A DNA stretch of 26,309 bases from Candidatus Pelagibacter sp. TMED197. Lineage in GTDB: Bacteria; Pseudomonadota; Alphaproteobacteria; Pelagibacterales; Pelagibacteraceae. The stretch is taken from NCBI GenBank assembly GCA_002169755.1, contig NHIU01000024.1:1-26309 (forward strand), given 5' to 3'. Both the position numbers and the translations under genes were made by a program. The notes beneath the pieces were generated by a model. The model had not been told where the DNA came from, did no database searches, and was given only the letters and a program-made list of their open reading frames with translations. This document shows, one piece after another, positions 1 through 6,472 of the stretch. How positions within the stretch are numbered: position 1 is the first letter of the stretch; each line of letters starts with the position of its first letter.

Positions 1-16
1 TGTATGCTCTTATCAT
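1..16 (-). CDS. start of a truncated downstream gene
   Basis: An ATG at 14-16 overlaps the TGA stop of the preceding gene in an ATGA arrangement. An AAGGAAAG Shine-Dalgarno-like run sits just upstream, inside the end of that gene. Only Met-Ile-Arg-Ala-Tyr is visible before the window ends, so no function can be given. The call rests on the coupled-start geometry seen at many other junctions here. Confidence 0.45.
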
Positions 17-297
17 ACTTTCCTTCCCATTGTTTTAAAATCAGCAGCGTCAACAACTTGATAATTACCTTTGTTGTAAGCGATACCGATTGTTTTACCA
101 GCAGGCATTTTTGCTTTAGGTAAAGTTCTCTTTACACAAGCGCCTGGGATCCTATCACTCGTAGGTATAGAATTTCTTTTAAGACCATTAATGTCTAGTG
201 TTAAATCGGGTAATGAAAAACCCATAAGTGTCTTTTTGAAAGACGGTCTGTTTATACTTTTATATATCTCTTTTTGTGATCTTTTTAATGATTTCAT
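13..297 (-). CDS. small basic hypothetical phage protein
   Basis: This 94-aa protein is Lys/Arg-rich. It has no signal peptide, membrane segment or cofactor motif that I recognise. The C-terminal third (GKTIGIAYNKGNYQVV and on to the end) is the best-ordered looking part. Its start lies inside the 3' end of the 57-aa membrane ORF upstream, and its stop overlaps the ATG of the next gene, so it is part of a coupled chain of small genes. An AAAGAAA run upstream of the ATG is a weak ribosome binding site. Function unknown. Confidence 0.7.
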   Translation of the reverse strand: MKSLKRSQKEIYKSINRPSFKKTLMGFSLPDLTLDINGLKRNSIPTSDRIPGACVKRTLPKAKMPAGKTIGIAYNKGNYQVVDAADFKTMGRKV

Positions 298-433
298 TTA
301 AATGTTTCTTTATATTATCGCACTCTTTACTAATTTTGTCAAGCGTTATTTCAGCACTAATTGTTAGGGAAATACAATATGCTAACCCTAACATTATAAA
401 AAGTAATAGAATCAATTGTAATGTATCACCCAT
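260..433 (-). CDS. 57-aa small membrane protein
   Basis: This short ORF is in frame from ATG at 431-433 to TAA at 260-262. Its first 8 bases (ATGGGTGA) overlap the TGA stop of the 2H-phosphoesterase gene. Residues about 5-26 are one hydrophobic helix (LQLILLLFIMLGLAYCISL), followed by a charged tail rich in Lys, Glu and Asp. It overlaps the start of the next gene by 38 bases and fills what would otherwise be a 128-base gap in a genome with almost no gaps. The single N-terminal TM and short polar tail would suit an inner-membrane microprotein, but no function can be assigned. Confidence 0.65.
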   Translation of the reverse strand: MGDTLQLILLLFIMLGLAYCISLTISAEITLDKISKECDNIKKHLNEIIKKITKRDI

Positions 434-827
434 ATTTAAAGTACTTCACCTTTCCCTCTACGTAACCATATCTTTTAATCTTTAAATCTGGTTTTGTAAA
501 CATAGAATTTGCGTCACCTTGTTTATAACCTTTCTTATGTGAAAGTGTTATGTGAGCAGCACCATTGTCGTTTCTCTTAATCTTTTTGTCATCTTCTAAT
601 AAGAACATATCGCCAACCCAAAATGCTTCAATATTAGCATTTGATCTATAACCTTTAATCATAGCACCTACTTTTTTACCTATTAGTTTAGAGTATTTGT
701 CATAAACTTCTTTAACAGGTTTATATGCAAGTGTTATATGATCTGAAACTATAACAGGCATTGTAGCACTTTTCTTAACTGCATTACAACTCTGTTTATC
801 TAATTGTATAGCAAAGTATCCGTTCAT
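426..827 (-). CDS. 2H phosphoesterase-like protein (Acb1/RNA-repair type)
   Basis: This 133-aa protein carries two His-x-Thr-x motifs, HITL at residues 30-33 and HITL at 92-95. They are spaced about 60 residues apart, the signature of the 2H phosphoesterase superfamily (LigT, CPDase, the tRNA-ligase CPD domain and T4 Acb1). The second motif is followed by a Gly/Lys stretch and an Asn (HITLSHKKGYKQGDANSMF), as in the tRNA-ligase CPD-like branch. Such enzymes hydrolyse 2',3'-cyclic phosphates, 2'-5' bonds, or in Acb1 the cyclic nucleotides of CBASS immunity. Length fits a single-domain member. No signal peptide is seen, so it should be cytoplasmic. The substrate cannot be read from sequence: RNA or tRNA repair and anti-CBASS activity are both open. 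The gene abuts the upstream stop (TAATG) and overlaps the downstream microprotein gene. Confidence 0.75.
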   Translation of the reverse strand: MNGYFAIQLDKQSCNAVKKSATMPVIVSDHITLAYKPVKEVYDKYSKLIGKKVGAMIKGYRSNANIEAFWVGDMFLLEDDKKIKRNDNGAAHITLSHKKGYKQGDANSMFTKPDLKIKRYGYVEGKVKYFKYG

Positions 828-1288
828 TATTTTCCTAGTTTACTTTCATTTTCTAAATTAATAGCAACATCAATATCTGATTCTTCTTTAGTACCATGAT
901 CAACTAATTTAATTTTAGTTAATTGATGAGGTTCGTCTTCATCAGCATAATTGTCAATATGGATATCTTCATTTTCAATCGCCTCTTCTAAAGTTTGATT
1001 GTATGAGTCAGTATCATATTTTACTTTACCAATATATTTTGTATTATCAGTATCAGTATAGTTAGCGTCAACAACATAAGTTTCAACACCATCACTTGTT
1101 TGTGTTAAGTCGTCTCTGATTTTACTATGATCTAGTCCACCAAAGTCTAAAAACTTTTGATCTGCCTCGTCTTTATCTTTTGCCAATACATCTTGTTCAA
1201 CAACAAGTGTATAGTATTTTTTTGATCTGTATAGGTTTTTACCTACATCATCTTTAAATGTATATACATTAGTTTCTACTTTTGCCAT
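827..1288 (-). CDS. acidic hypothetical protein
   Basis: A 153-aa soluble-looking protein, strongly acidic, with many Asp, Glu and Thr residues in the second half and no Cys. The central segment (KKYYTLVVEQDVLAKDKDEA) looks like a beta strand followed by a helix, but I do not recognise a family. The start is well supported: GGAGG lies 8 bases before the ATG, the strongest Shine-Dalgarno in this part of the window. It overlaps the end of the upstream gene by 20 bases. Net charge and size would suit a DNA-mimic or binding role, but that is only a thought. Confidence 0.7.
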   Translation of the reverse strand: MAKVETNVYTFKDDVGKNLYRSKKYYTLVVEQDVLAKDKDEADQKFLDFGGLDHSKIRDDLTQTSDGVETYVVDANYTDTDNTKYIGKVKYDTDSYNQTLEEAIENEDIHIDNYADEDEPHQLTKIKLVDHGTKEESDIDVAINLENESKLGK

Positions 1289-1724
1289 ATGTATTTCCTC
1301 CTTCTCTTTTTAGTTCATTTTTGTAAGTTCTAGCGTCTAAACTTTTTGTTAAGTCAGGCGCAAAATCGTATTTAAAGAATTGTCTAGTATTCCATAACTG
1401 ACCATAATCATTAAAAAATGATTTATCATATTCAGTAATATCACCACCAAACTCATCTTCATAGGTTCTGTAATATTCATCACCAGTAAGTATTTCTACC
1501 TCACTATGATTTGTAGCATTCGTAGCAGTTTCAATAAAATTTTTATCACAGAAAGTTTTTACTTTTTTAAAATTTGATTTAGTATTTAAAGTCTTTAAAT
1601 GTTTAATAGGTACATTTCTGAATATTGTATAATAGATAGGAAAGAAATCATAATCTTCACTATCTTGGTATTCTCTTTTGTACACTAAATTAAAAGTATT
1701 ATTTTTTGTAAGTTTTTGTGTCAT
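1269..1724 (-). CDS. hypothetical protein, first gene after a promoter
   Basis: A 151-aa protein rich in Tyr, Phe, Asp and Lys with no recognisable motif, signal peptide or TM segment. The only methionine is residue 1, so the ATG at 1722-1724 is the only ATG start. A promoter-like -10 box ends just 8 bases upstream of that ATG, so the transcript would begin at or near the start codon with no room for a ribosome binding site. It is the first gene of a separate unit containing the 2H phosphoesterase. Function unknown. Confidence 0.65.
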   Translation of the reverse strand: MTQKLTKNNTFNLVYKREYQDSEDYDFFPIYYTIFRNVPIKHLKTLNTKSNFKKVKTFCDKNFIETATNATNHSEVEILTGDEYYRTYEDEFGGDITEYDKSFFNDYGQLWNTRQFFKYDFAPDLTKSLDARTYKNELKREGGNTYGKSRN

Positions 1725-1732
1725 ATACGTAT

Positions 1733-1761
1733 AATATACACTATATTAGGATATTAAACAA
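1733..1761 (-). promoter_or_regulatory. candidate sigma70-type promoter
   Basis: On the minus strand TTGTTT (1756-1761) and TATATT (1733-1738) are separated by exactly 17 bases. The -10 matches the consensus in 5 of 6 positions; the -35 is weak (3 of 6). It lies in the only sizeable gap of the left half, 1725-1844, so it probably drives the small-gene unit at 1724-1. The rest of that gap holds no convincing ORF, tRNA or hairpin terminator. It does hold a locally GC-richer stretch around 1803-1822 with two TGCG copies. Confidence 0.5.
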
Positions 1762-1844
1762 GCACTATTCCTGTTGATTTTACTAGGTTTTTAATATTTT
1801 AGAGGGCGCATTTTGACGCACATAGAAGAACAAAGCGTGAACAT

Positions 1845-2279
1845 CTATAAAGATTCGTTGTATTCATTAACTAATTGTGTGCCTAGTTCAAAGCAGGTCT
1901 GCATATCATCTAACACATAGGCATCAACAAACCTATAACCATTCTCTAGCATGCTCATAATCCTTTTGCAACCTCTACTTGCCACATATATAAAACCATC
2001 TTCGTTAATTTTGATAATTGTACTAGGATTTCTATAAGGTATATTACCTATCTTTTCGCCTTGCCATCTTTCAGGTGTTATTTTACACACTACTAATGGA
2101 TTGATTAAATGATGTTTAATATAGGTCTTACCTATCTCTCTAGGAATATATGTAAGTTTAGTTATATCAACTACTTGTACAGGTATGTTAAAACCTCTGT
2201 GACCATAGAAGTATCTAGGACAATATCGTTTCTTTGCTTGTAAGTATTTACCAGGATCAAAGTTTTCTACTATCGCCAT
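1845..2279 (-). CDS. ParB/sulfiredoxin-fold-like small protein
   Basis: This 144-aa protein has the layout of a ParB-type domain. An INPLVV strand segment at about 59-64 is followed by a spacer, then FIYVASRGCKRIMSMLENGY near residues 96-115 and a short strand (DAYVLDD). The G-x-x-R helix and the following Gly-Tyr recur in the 135-aa protein at 13972-14379, so the two look like paralogues at the two ends of the glycan cassette. The ParB fold includes partition proteins, CTPases, and small-molecule kinases such as the serine kinase SbnI; no helix-turn-helix DNA-binding domain is visible here. It is the last gene of the long operon, overlaps the upstream glycosyltransferase by 10 bases, and is followed by a 120-base gap. 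Confidence 0.5.
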   Translation of the reverse strand: MAIVENFDPGKYLQAKKRYCPRYFYGHRGFNIPVQVVDITKLTYIPREIGKTYIKHHLINPLVVCKITPERWQGEKIGNIPYRNPSTIIKINEDGFIYVASRGCKRIMSMLENGYRFVDAYVLDDMQTCFELGTQLVNEYNESL

Positions 2280-2962
2280 AAATCTTTAATCCATTCACCA
2301 CTCTGATACTTCATGGCATAGTCTGGATTAGGGTGACCATGAAATACACATATCTTACTATCTGTCTTTAATGGATGTTGATCAGGTTTATATTTGTCGT
2401 ACTTTTTAGGTTTGCCTCTTTCAGGCCATTTGTATGAATATGTCCACTCATCAGGAAAGTAAACTTTCTGTTTATGTTCCCACATCAAATCTGTAATTAC
2501 ATTTTGATCACCATGTAATTTATCAAATGTATCTTTTCTTTCAATATATGTTTTCCATATATGATTATGATGTTTCTGATTAAATCTTAACACACTAGAA
2601 TTTATTGTTGTAGTAGGTTGACCAAAGTCTCTAATCACGCAAAAATCTTCATCTTTACCATATGTAAAAAACTCATCTAGGTTGCCTACAATAACTACAT
2701 CTAAATCAATATATAAACAATTACCCTCTAAACCTAATTCAGGATTATACAGGTGCATTTTATTCCACCAGTGTTGTAATTGTGGGTCTGGTATTCTTAT
2801 TGGTTTAATGTTTTCTGAAAATGCGTTATGATCTCGGTCTGATAAACAATAGAAGTTAAAAGGTAAAGTTGTATTTCTCTTTACCATATTGTAAAGAGTT
2901 TCTACATACTTCTCTGAATATTTTGCACCCCAAAGTACACATATAAAATTATTCTGGCCCAT
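2270..2962 (-). CDS. GT-A-fold glycosyltransferase, GT8-like
   Basis: This 230-aa protein begins with a short strand (NNFICVLWGAKYSEKYVETL) typical of nucleotide-sugar transferases. It carries a DxD metal/sugar-nucleotide motif, D86-L-D88 in YIDLDVVIVGNLDEF. Later come HGDQNVI and a C-terminal FHGHPNP segment; a late His commonly completes the metal site in GT8-like enzymes. It should transfer a sugar from a nucleotide donor in the cytoplasm. Neither donor nor acceptor can be read from sequence. The gene sits in a run of glycosyltransferases, overlapping both neighbours by 10-14 bases, and its length suits a single catalytic domain. Confidence 0.8.
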   Translation of the reverse strand: MGQNNFICVLWGAKYSEKYVETLYNMVKRNTTLPFNFYCLSDRDHNAFSENIKPIRIPDPQLQHWWNKMHLYNPELGLEGNCLYIDLDVVIVGNLDEFFTYGKDEDFCVIRDFGQPTTTINSSVLRFNQKHHNHIWKTYIERKDTFDKLHGDQNVITDLMWEHKQKVYFPDEWTYSYKWPERGKPKKYDKYKPDQHPLKTDSKICVFHGHPNPDYAMKYQSGEWIKDLWR

Positions 2963-3767
2963 ATTGATGTTTTAAAGTTTCGTATGCCACGCCATTAGAC
3001 ATTTCTTCTATTGTAAATTGATTCTCTACTACGAATTTAATCCACTCATTCATTGTCTTTCGGCCTGGTCTAAAAGGTTTTTCTACATATTTAGGGTGCC
3101 TTGAAGTTATTGGCCATGCAACATTTTGACCTTCACATATAGCAGGCACTTTATTCATTACTGCGTCTATGGCTGCCAAACTCATATTTGTAACCAAACA
3201 ATGACAATCTTTTAAATCATCTTTTATATCTGTTTCCCACCACTCATTACCTGGTCGTGGTTTATTTCTTACTCTAATCTCTCTATTAGTATGTTGTTTT
3301 AAATCTTTTGTGACTTGTTGTATATATTCTTCTTGCGACATACCATTACATTCTCTTGTCACCGTATCTGAAGATGGACATAAAAGTATATGTTTTGTTT
3401 CGCCCATATTCCAACCTTTAAATGTGACATCAATACCTTTACTTTCTAAATCAACTATTCTTCTACCAGGTCCTACTTTACCTTTATTACTATGAATATC
3501 ACCTTTGACTATTCTAAAATATGTCTTATCGTAATCATGTATTTTAGGTGCTGGGTATCTTGTTATCTGTTGAGTAAAATAACCTACATCAACATACCAC
3601 CATTCTTTTTTATTCACTATACAATCTTTAATTAGTTCTCTATTTGCACCACCTAATCCCCAAAAAAAATGTATCTCTTTATCTTCATCTTGCCAACCCT
3701 TTTCTATATGTGGCCATATCTCATGCGATAAACATTTATCCCATTTCATTTTGTGAGTTATAATCAT
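2949..3767 (-). CDS. GT-B-like glycosyltransferase, paralogue A
   Basis: I start this 272-aa protein at the ATG at 3765-3767, which overlaps the TGA of the 43-aa ORF upstream (ATGA). A longer reading adding 8 residues is possible but loses that coupling. It is a clear tandem paralogue of the protein at 3880-4698. Both are 272 aa, both have an N-terminal Phe-x-Gly ... L-I-K-x-C segment followed by an aromatic-Asp strand, and both have a C-terminal domain of the type CLVTNMSLAAIDAVMNKVPA then FTIEEMSNGVAYETL. The C-terminal Thr/Ser-x-x-x-Ile-Asp-Ala ... Gly/Lys-Val-Pro pattern resembles the nucleotide-sugar half of GT-B and capsule (KpsC/KpsS-like) transferases. Exact activity unknown. Confidence 0.65.
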   Translation of the reverse strand: MIITHKMKWDKCLSHEIWPHIEKGWQDEDKEIHFFWGLGGANRELIKDCIVNKKEWWYVDVGYFTQQITRYPAPKIHDYDKTYFRIVKGDIHSNKGKVGPGRRIVDLESKGIDVTFKGWNMGETKHILLCPSSDTVTRECNGMSQEEYIQQVTKDLKQHTNREIRVRNKPRPGNEWWETDIKDDLKDCHCLVTNMSLAAIDAVMNKVPAICEGQNVAWPITSRHPKYVEKPFRPGRKTMNEWIKFVVENQFTIEEMSNGVAYETLKHQYGPE

Positions 3768-3895
3768 CCGCCAAATCCTGTCCAGTTCCAAGGGTCTTTA
3801 AACTTGTCTTCTTCACTTTTATGTTGTGGTGCTTCACTTCTTAAAATTAACACTATTACAATTCCTAAACAAAGCCAGATCACGCAAATCTCCAT
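3764..3895 (-). CDS. 43-aa membrane microprotein between paralogous transferases
   Basis: ATG at 3893-3895, TGA at 3764-3766. The N-terminus is one hydrophobic helix (MEICVIWLCLGIVIVLIL), followed by a charged stretch and a Trp/Gly-rich end (DPWNWTGFGG). Its first 16 bases overlap the end of the upstream transferase gene and its stop forms an ATGA junction with the next one. That makes it an intact link in the coupled chain rather than a chance ORF. It might anchor the two soluble transferases at the inner membrane; this is inference only. Confidence 0.6.
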   Translation of the reverse strand: MEICVIWLCLGIVIVLILRSEAPQHKSEEDKFKDPWNWTGFGG

Positions 3896-4698
3896 GCACT
3901 TACTTTTTTATATGCAACTCCATTTTCTATCTCTGACATTGTAAATTGATTAGCAAGTAAACTATCTATCCACTTTTGTCTATCCTCTGCATAATGTGGT
4001 TGTTCTATCTCTAATAAATTTGTTTTTGAAACAGGTAACCCACATGAAATACCATCTACGAAACTAGGCACACCATTTAATAATGCGTCTATACAAGCTG
4101 TTGTGTTAAATGATACACAGGCAAATGCCTCTTCTAATTGTTTTTCTAATGAGTCTGTTGAGTTCTTTTGTCTTACCACAATCTCTCTTTTAGTTGCACT
4201 TTTAATCTGTATTATTGTATCTTCTTCCCAATCAGGACAACCATAAAATTTCTTTGCGTGTTCTGATGGTGGTAATACTAAAATATATTTACCTTCTTTT
4301 TTCCAAGGTTTTATATCTATATGTTTCTTGTACTTTTCTATTCTATCGTAATCGTCTTTTTCTAATTTATCAATGTAAGTTAATGAGAAATCGTTTCTAG
4401 TTATTCTGTAAATCTTTTCATTTAGTAATCCAGACCCATGTCTTTTACCAAATCTATAAGCATGGTCAAAATAAAAAAATACTTGTGGTTTTGCCATACA
4501 ATGTTTTATAAGATCACCAGTACCTCTTAATACACCAAATACTGCAATAGGTAAACTAAAATCTTTAAATGAAGGCCACTCTGTATTTTCGTATTGATCT
4601 ACCGTCTTTACTTTTTTATGAATAGTGCCATCTGCACTTTTGACAAATGCTCTAATAGGTATGTCTGTTATTTCTCTAGTTTCAAACCCTTGTATCAT
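3880..4698 (-). CDS. GT-B-like glycosyltransferase, paralogue B
   Basis: I place the start at the ATG at 4696-4698 (MIQGFETREI), giving 272 aa, exactly the length of the downstream paralogue. The open frame runs on for 37 codons to 4809, but that would overlap the upstream glycosyltransferase by 128 bases with an unlikely Met/Ile-rich leader. Shared blocks with the paralogue include GDLIKHCMAKPQVFFYFDHAY, an ILVLPPS strand, REIVVRQK, ACIDALLNGVPSFVDG and FTMSEIENGVAYKKV. These fit the C-terminal donor-binding half of a GT-B or capsule-type transferase. Protein divergence is substantial, so the duplication is old or the copies have specialised. Substrate unknown. Confidence 0.65.
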   Translation of the reverse strand: MIQGFETREITDIPIRAFVKSADGTIHKKVKTVDQYENTEWPSFKDFSLPIAVFGVLRGTGDLIKHCMAKPQVFFYFDHAYRFGKRHGSGLLNEKIYRITRNDFSLTYIDKLEKDDYDRIEKYKKHIDIKPWKKEGKYILVLPPSEHAKKFYGCPDWEEDTIIQIKSATKREIVVRQKNSTDSLEKQLEEAFACVSFNTTACIDALLNGVPSFVDGISCGLPVSKTNLLEIEQPHYAEDRQKWIDSLLANQFTMSEIENGVAYKKVSAWRFA

Positions 4699-5344
4699 TA
4701 TAATATTTAAACCAATTCTGCGAATAATCACACTCTTTATATTCTTTAAACCAAGGACCACCCTCTGTAAAATGAACATTCTTAATATCATCTTTGTGTT
4801 CATATTCACCTGCTAACCAGTTCCACTCTAAAGGTAAATCTCCTATTAAGTGATCACCTTCTAACCATTTAAATTGATGTAATTCTAAACCACTTGCTCT
4901 ATTTACATAGTCAGGTGTTAGTGCTGTACACTTCTTACAATTCATCAACATAAAACTAGACCAGTTCTTTTTAGGATAAACCGTCTGCACTTGATTTAAA
5001 AACTTAACACTACTTTTTGGTGTGTAATCATGTTTACAAACTTGCACTGCGTATTTGTCATCTCTTAATCGCCATAGTTCAGCAATGTCTGCCTCCATCA
5101 ACATATCACAATCCATAAACAATGCCCAACCTTGATAGTTCATTAAGTATGGTGTTAGAAATCTACTAAATGAAAACTCTGTTGAAGATAATTTATTTCT
5201 TTCTCTTACAAAGTCATCTTTTAAATTACTTAATGCAATGGGTGTAATAGATACAGGTTTTGTACTATTCTGTATTATGCTATGTGATAAGGTAGTAAAC
5301 GCTGCCTTTTCTTTTGTATCGTATCCTATAAAAACTTTAATCAT
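4682..5344 (-). CDS. GT-A glycosyltransferase, GT8-like
   Basis: A 220-aa protein starting with a typical nucleotide-sugar transferase strand (MIKVFIGYDTKEKAAFTTL). A DxD motif, D78-C-D80, lies in ALFMDCDMLMEADI. The C-terminal VHFTEGGPWF is a metal-binding/late-His motif common in GT8-like enzymes of phage and bacterial polysaccharide loci. It should be cytoplasmic and add one sugar from a nucleotide donor. It joins the upstream cupin gene by TAATG, so translation is likely coupled. Donor and acceptor are unknown, but the adjoining Gmd/ColD pair makes a GDP-deoxysugar donor worth considering for one of the transferases here. Confidence 0.8.
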   Translation of the reverse strand: MIKVFIGYDTKEKAAFTTLSHSIIQNSTKPVSITPIALSNLKDDFVRERNKLSSTEFSFSRFLTPYLMNYQGWALFMDCDMLMEADIAELWRLRDDKYAVQVCKHDYTPKSSVKFLNQVQTVYPKKNWSSFMLMNCKKCTALTPDYVNRASGLELHQFKWLEGDHLIGDLPLEWNWLAGEYEHKDDIKNVHFTEGGPWFKEYKECDYSQNWFKYYNDTRV

Positions 5345-5742
5345 TATTCATTCTCATATGTTTTGTCTATTGCCGATACATCTTCGTTTACAGCATGACC
5401 TTGAGACTCTCTTGTTATATCATCATGGCTAAACTCTGCCCAATATAATTCAAATGCTACACCATCTTCTAAACCTATAAACTCATGGTATAAACCTGGT
5501 TTAACTCTAGTGAAATCACCTGCTTTTAATATTGTTTCGTCTATCAGACCTTGTTGACTTCCTTGTTGCCATACTCTAACCATCATCTCACCTGACTCAA
5601 TAAAAAACCCATTCCATTTATAGTCATGTTTATGTTTAGAACACGCAACATTTTTTTTGTATTCTATTCTATGAAATTCTAATACACCGTTTGCGTGTAT
5701 CAGTTCAGTTTTGCCCCATATCTTTCCTGCTTTTATTCCCAT
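5344..5742 (-). CDS. cupin-domain sugar-pathway protein
   Basis: A 132-aa single-domain cupin. Motif 1 is represented by H37-K-H39 with E49 (CSKHKHDYKWNGFFIESGEM) and motif 2 by a Gly-Asp ... PGLYHEF stretch with H86. These four residues are the usual metal ligands. Small cupins in sugar loci act as isomerases, epimerases or binding proteins. Position between two glycosyltransferases suggests a role on a sugar or sugar nucleotide, possibly the epimerisation or isomerisation step otherwise missing from the Gmd/ColD pathway, though that is speculation. The start is the ATG directly after the upstream gene, one base from its stop. Confidence 0.7.
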   Translation of the reverse strand: MGIKAGKIWGKTELIHANGVLEFHRIEYKKNVACSKHKHDYKWNGFFIESGEMMVRVWQQGSQQGLIDETILKAGDFTRVKPGLYHEFIGLEDGVAFELYWAEFSHDDITRESQGHAVNEDVSAIDKTYENE

Positions 5743-5743
5743 A

Positions 5744-6472
5744 TTACATCCTTTGTGAAATCCATTCTGGACTATTATTTTGTTCTTTTCTATTACCTTT
5801 TCTATGGTCTATATATTCATTCATTAAAGCGTGTCTTGCCATAATATGAGCATTCTTACCATCGCCTAATTTTTGTTCAGAATAATCGTTTTTAAATGTT
5901 CCCATATATGTTCTAGTAGCGTCAAATGTATGACAATCTGTATAGGCAGGTAAATCATAGACCGTATCTTTGATATACCATTCAACATACTTGTCAAAAA
6001 ATTGTTGTGTACATTCTTTTCTTGTATCAAATGCTATAAAACCTGTCTCTGTATATTGATTAGGTCTGTCGTAAAATGCAACAAACTTATCTCCTAATAC
6101 TGCGTCAAACCATTGATCTGGCATTCTCTTTTGAAATACGCAATCTGCGTCAACATAAAATAATCTTTTACCTTTTTCGTCTATACTAGCTGCCTTTTGA
6201 GCAAATACTTTGTATGAGAATCTACAAGCGTCTTTGTAGTAAGCGTCAAATGGTCTTTGATTATTTCTTTCAACAAATTGTTTTACTAAAGGTTCTTTCT
6301 CAAACAGATTTCTAAATTCTATTAAATGATGTTTAGGATATTTCTTTACATCATCCTCTACATAAACAATCATAGGAGTTGTTTGATGTGTAGCAGTATA
6401 TGTTGAGATTAACCTATGAGCATAAGACTTATATAAACTCATGTTAAATGTACTTACAAATATTTTATCCAT
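5744..6472 (-). CDS. GT-A-like glycosyltransferase
   Basis: A 242-aa protein with an N-terminal strand (MDKIFVSTFNMSLYKSYA). D108-A-D110 sits in RLFYVDADCVF, a DxD nucleotide-sugar/metal motif, followed by YTETGFIAFDTR, an acceptor-side motif typical of small GT-A transferases. Near the end HIMARHALMNEYIDHR could supply the last metal ligand. It overlaps the gmd gene by 8 bases and directly follows it, so it is a good candidate to use the GDP-sugar made by Gmd and ColD. The acceptor is unknown. No TM segment is visible. Confidence 0.75.
   Translation of the reverse strand: MDKIFVSTFNMSLYKSYAHRLISTYTATHQTTPMIVYVEDDVKKYPKHHLIEFRNLFEKEPLVKQFVERNNQRPFDAYYKDACRFSYKVFAQKAASIDEKGKRLFYVDADCVFQKRMPDQWFDAVLGDKFVAFYDRPNQYTETGFIAFDTRKECTQQFFDKYVEWYIKDTVYDLPAYTDCHTFDATRTYMGTFKNDYSEQKLGDGKNAHIMARHALMNEYIDHRKGNRKEQNNSPEWISQRM

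Noticed and set aside
1791..1844. 17-codon ORF in the 1725-1844 gap
   Set aside because: Too short, no ribosome site, and no feature beyond the chance frame.
1725..1844. Possible tRNA or terminator in the longest gap
   Set aside because: No cloverleaf, T-loop GTTCGA-type signature, or GC stem followed by a U run was found; only short TGCG repeats and the promoter elements are seen.
3768..3791. Eight-residue N-terminal extension of the transferase at 2949-3767
   Set aside because: The downstream ATG forms an ATGA junction with the 43-aa ORF, the coupling style used throughout.
4699..4809. Upstream extension of the transferase at 3880-4698
   Set aside because: It would overlap the neighbouring glycosyltransferase by 128 bases and add a basic, Ile/Met-rich leader; the shorter start gives the same length as the paralogue.
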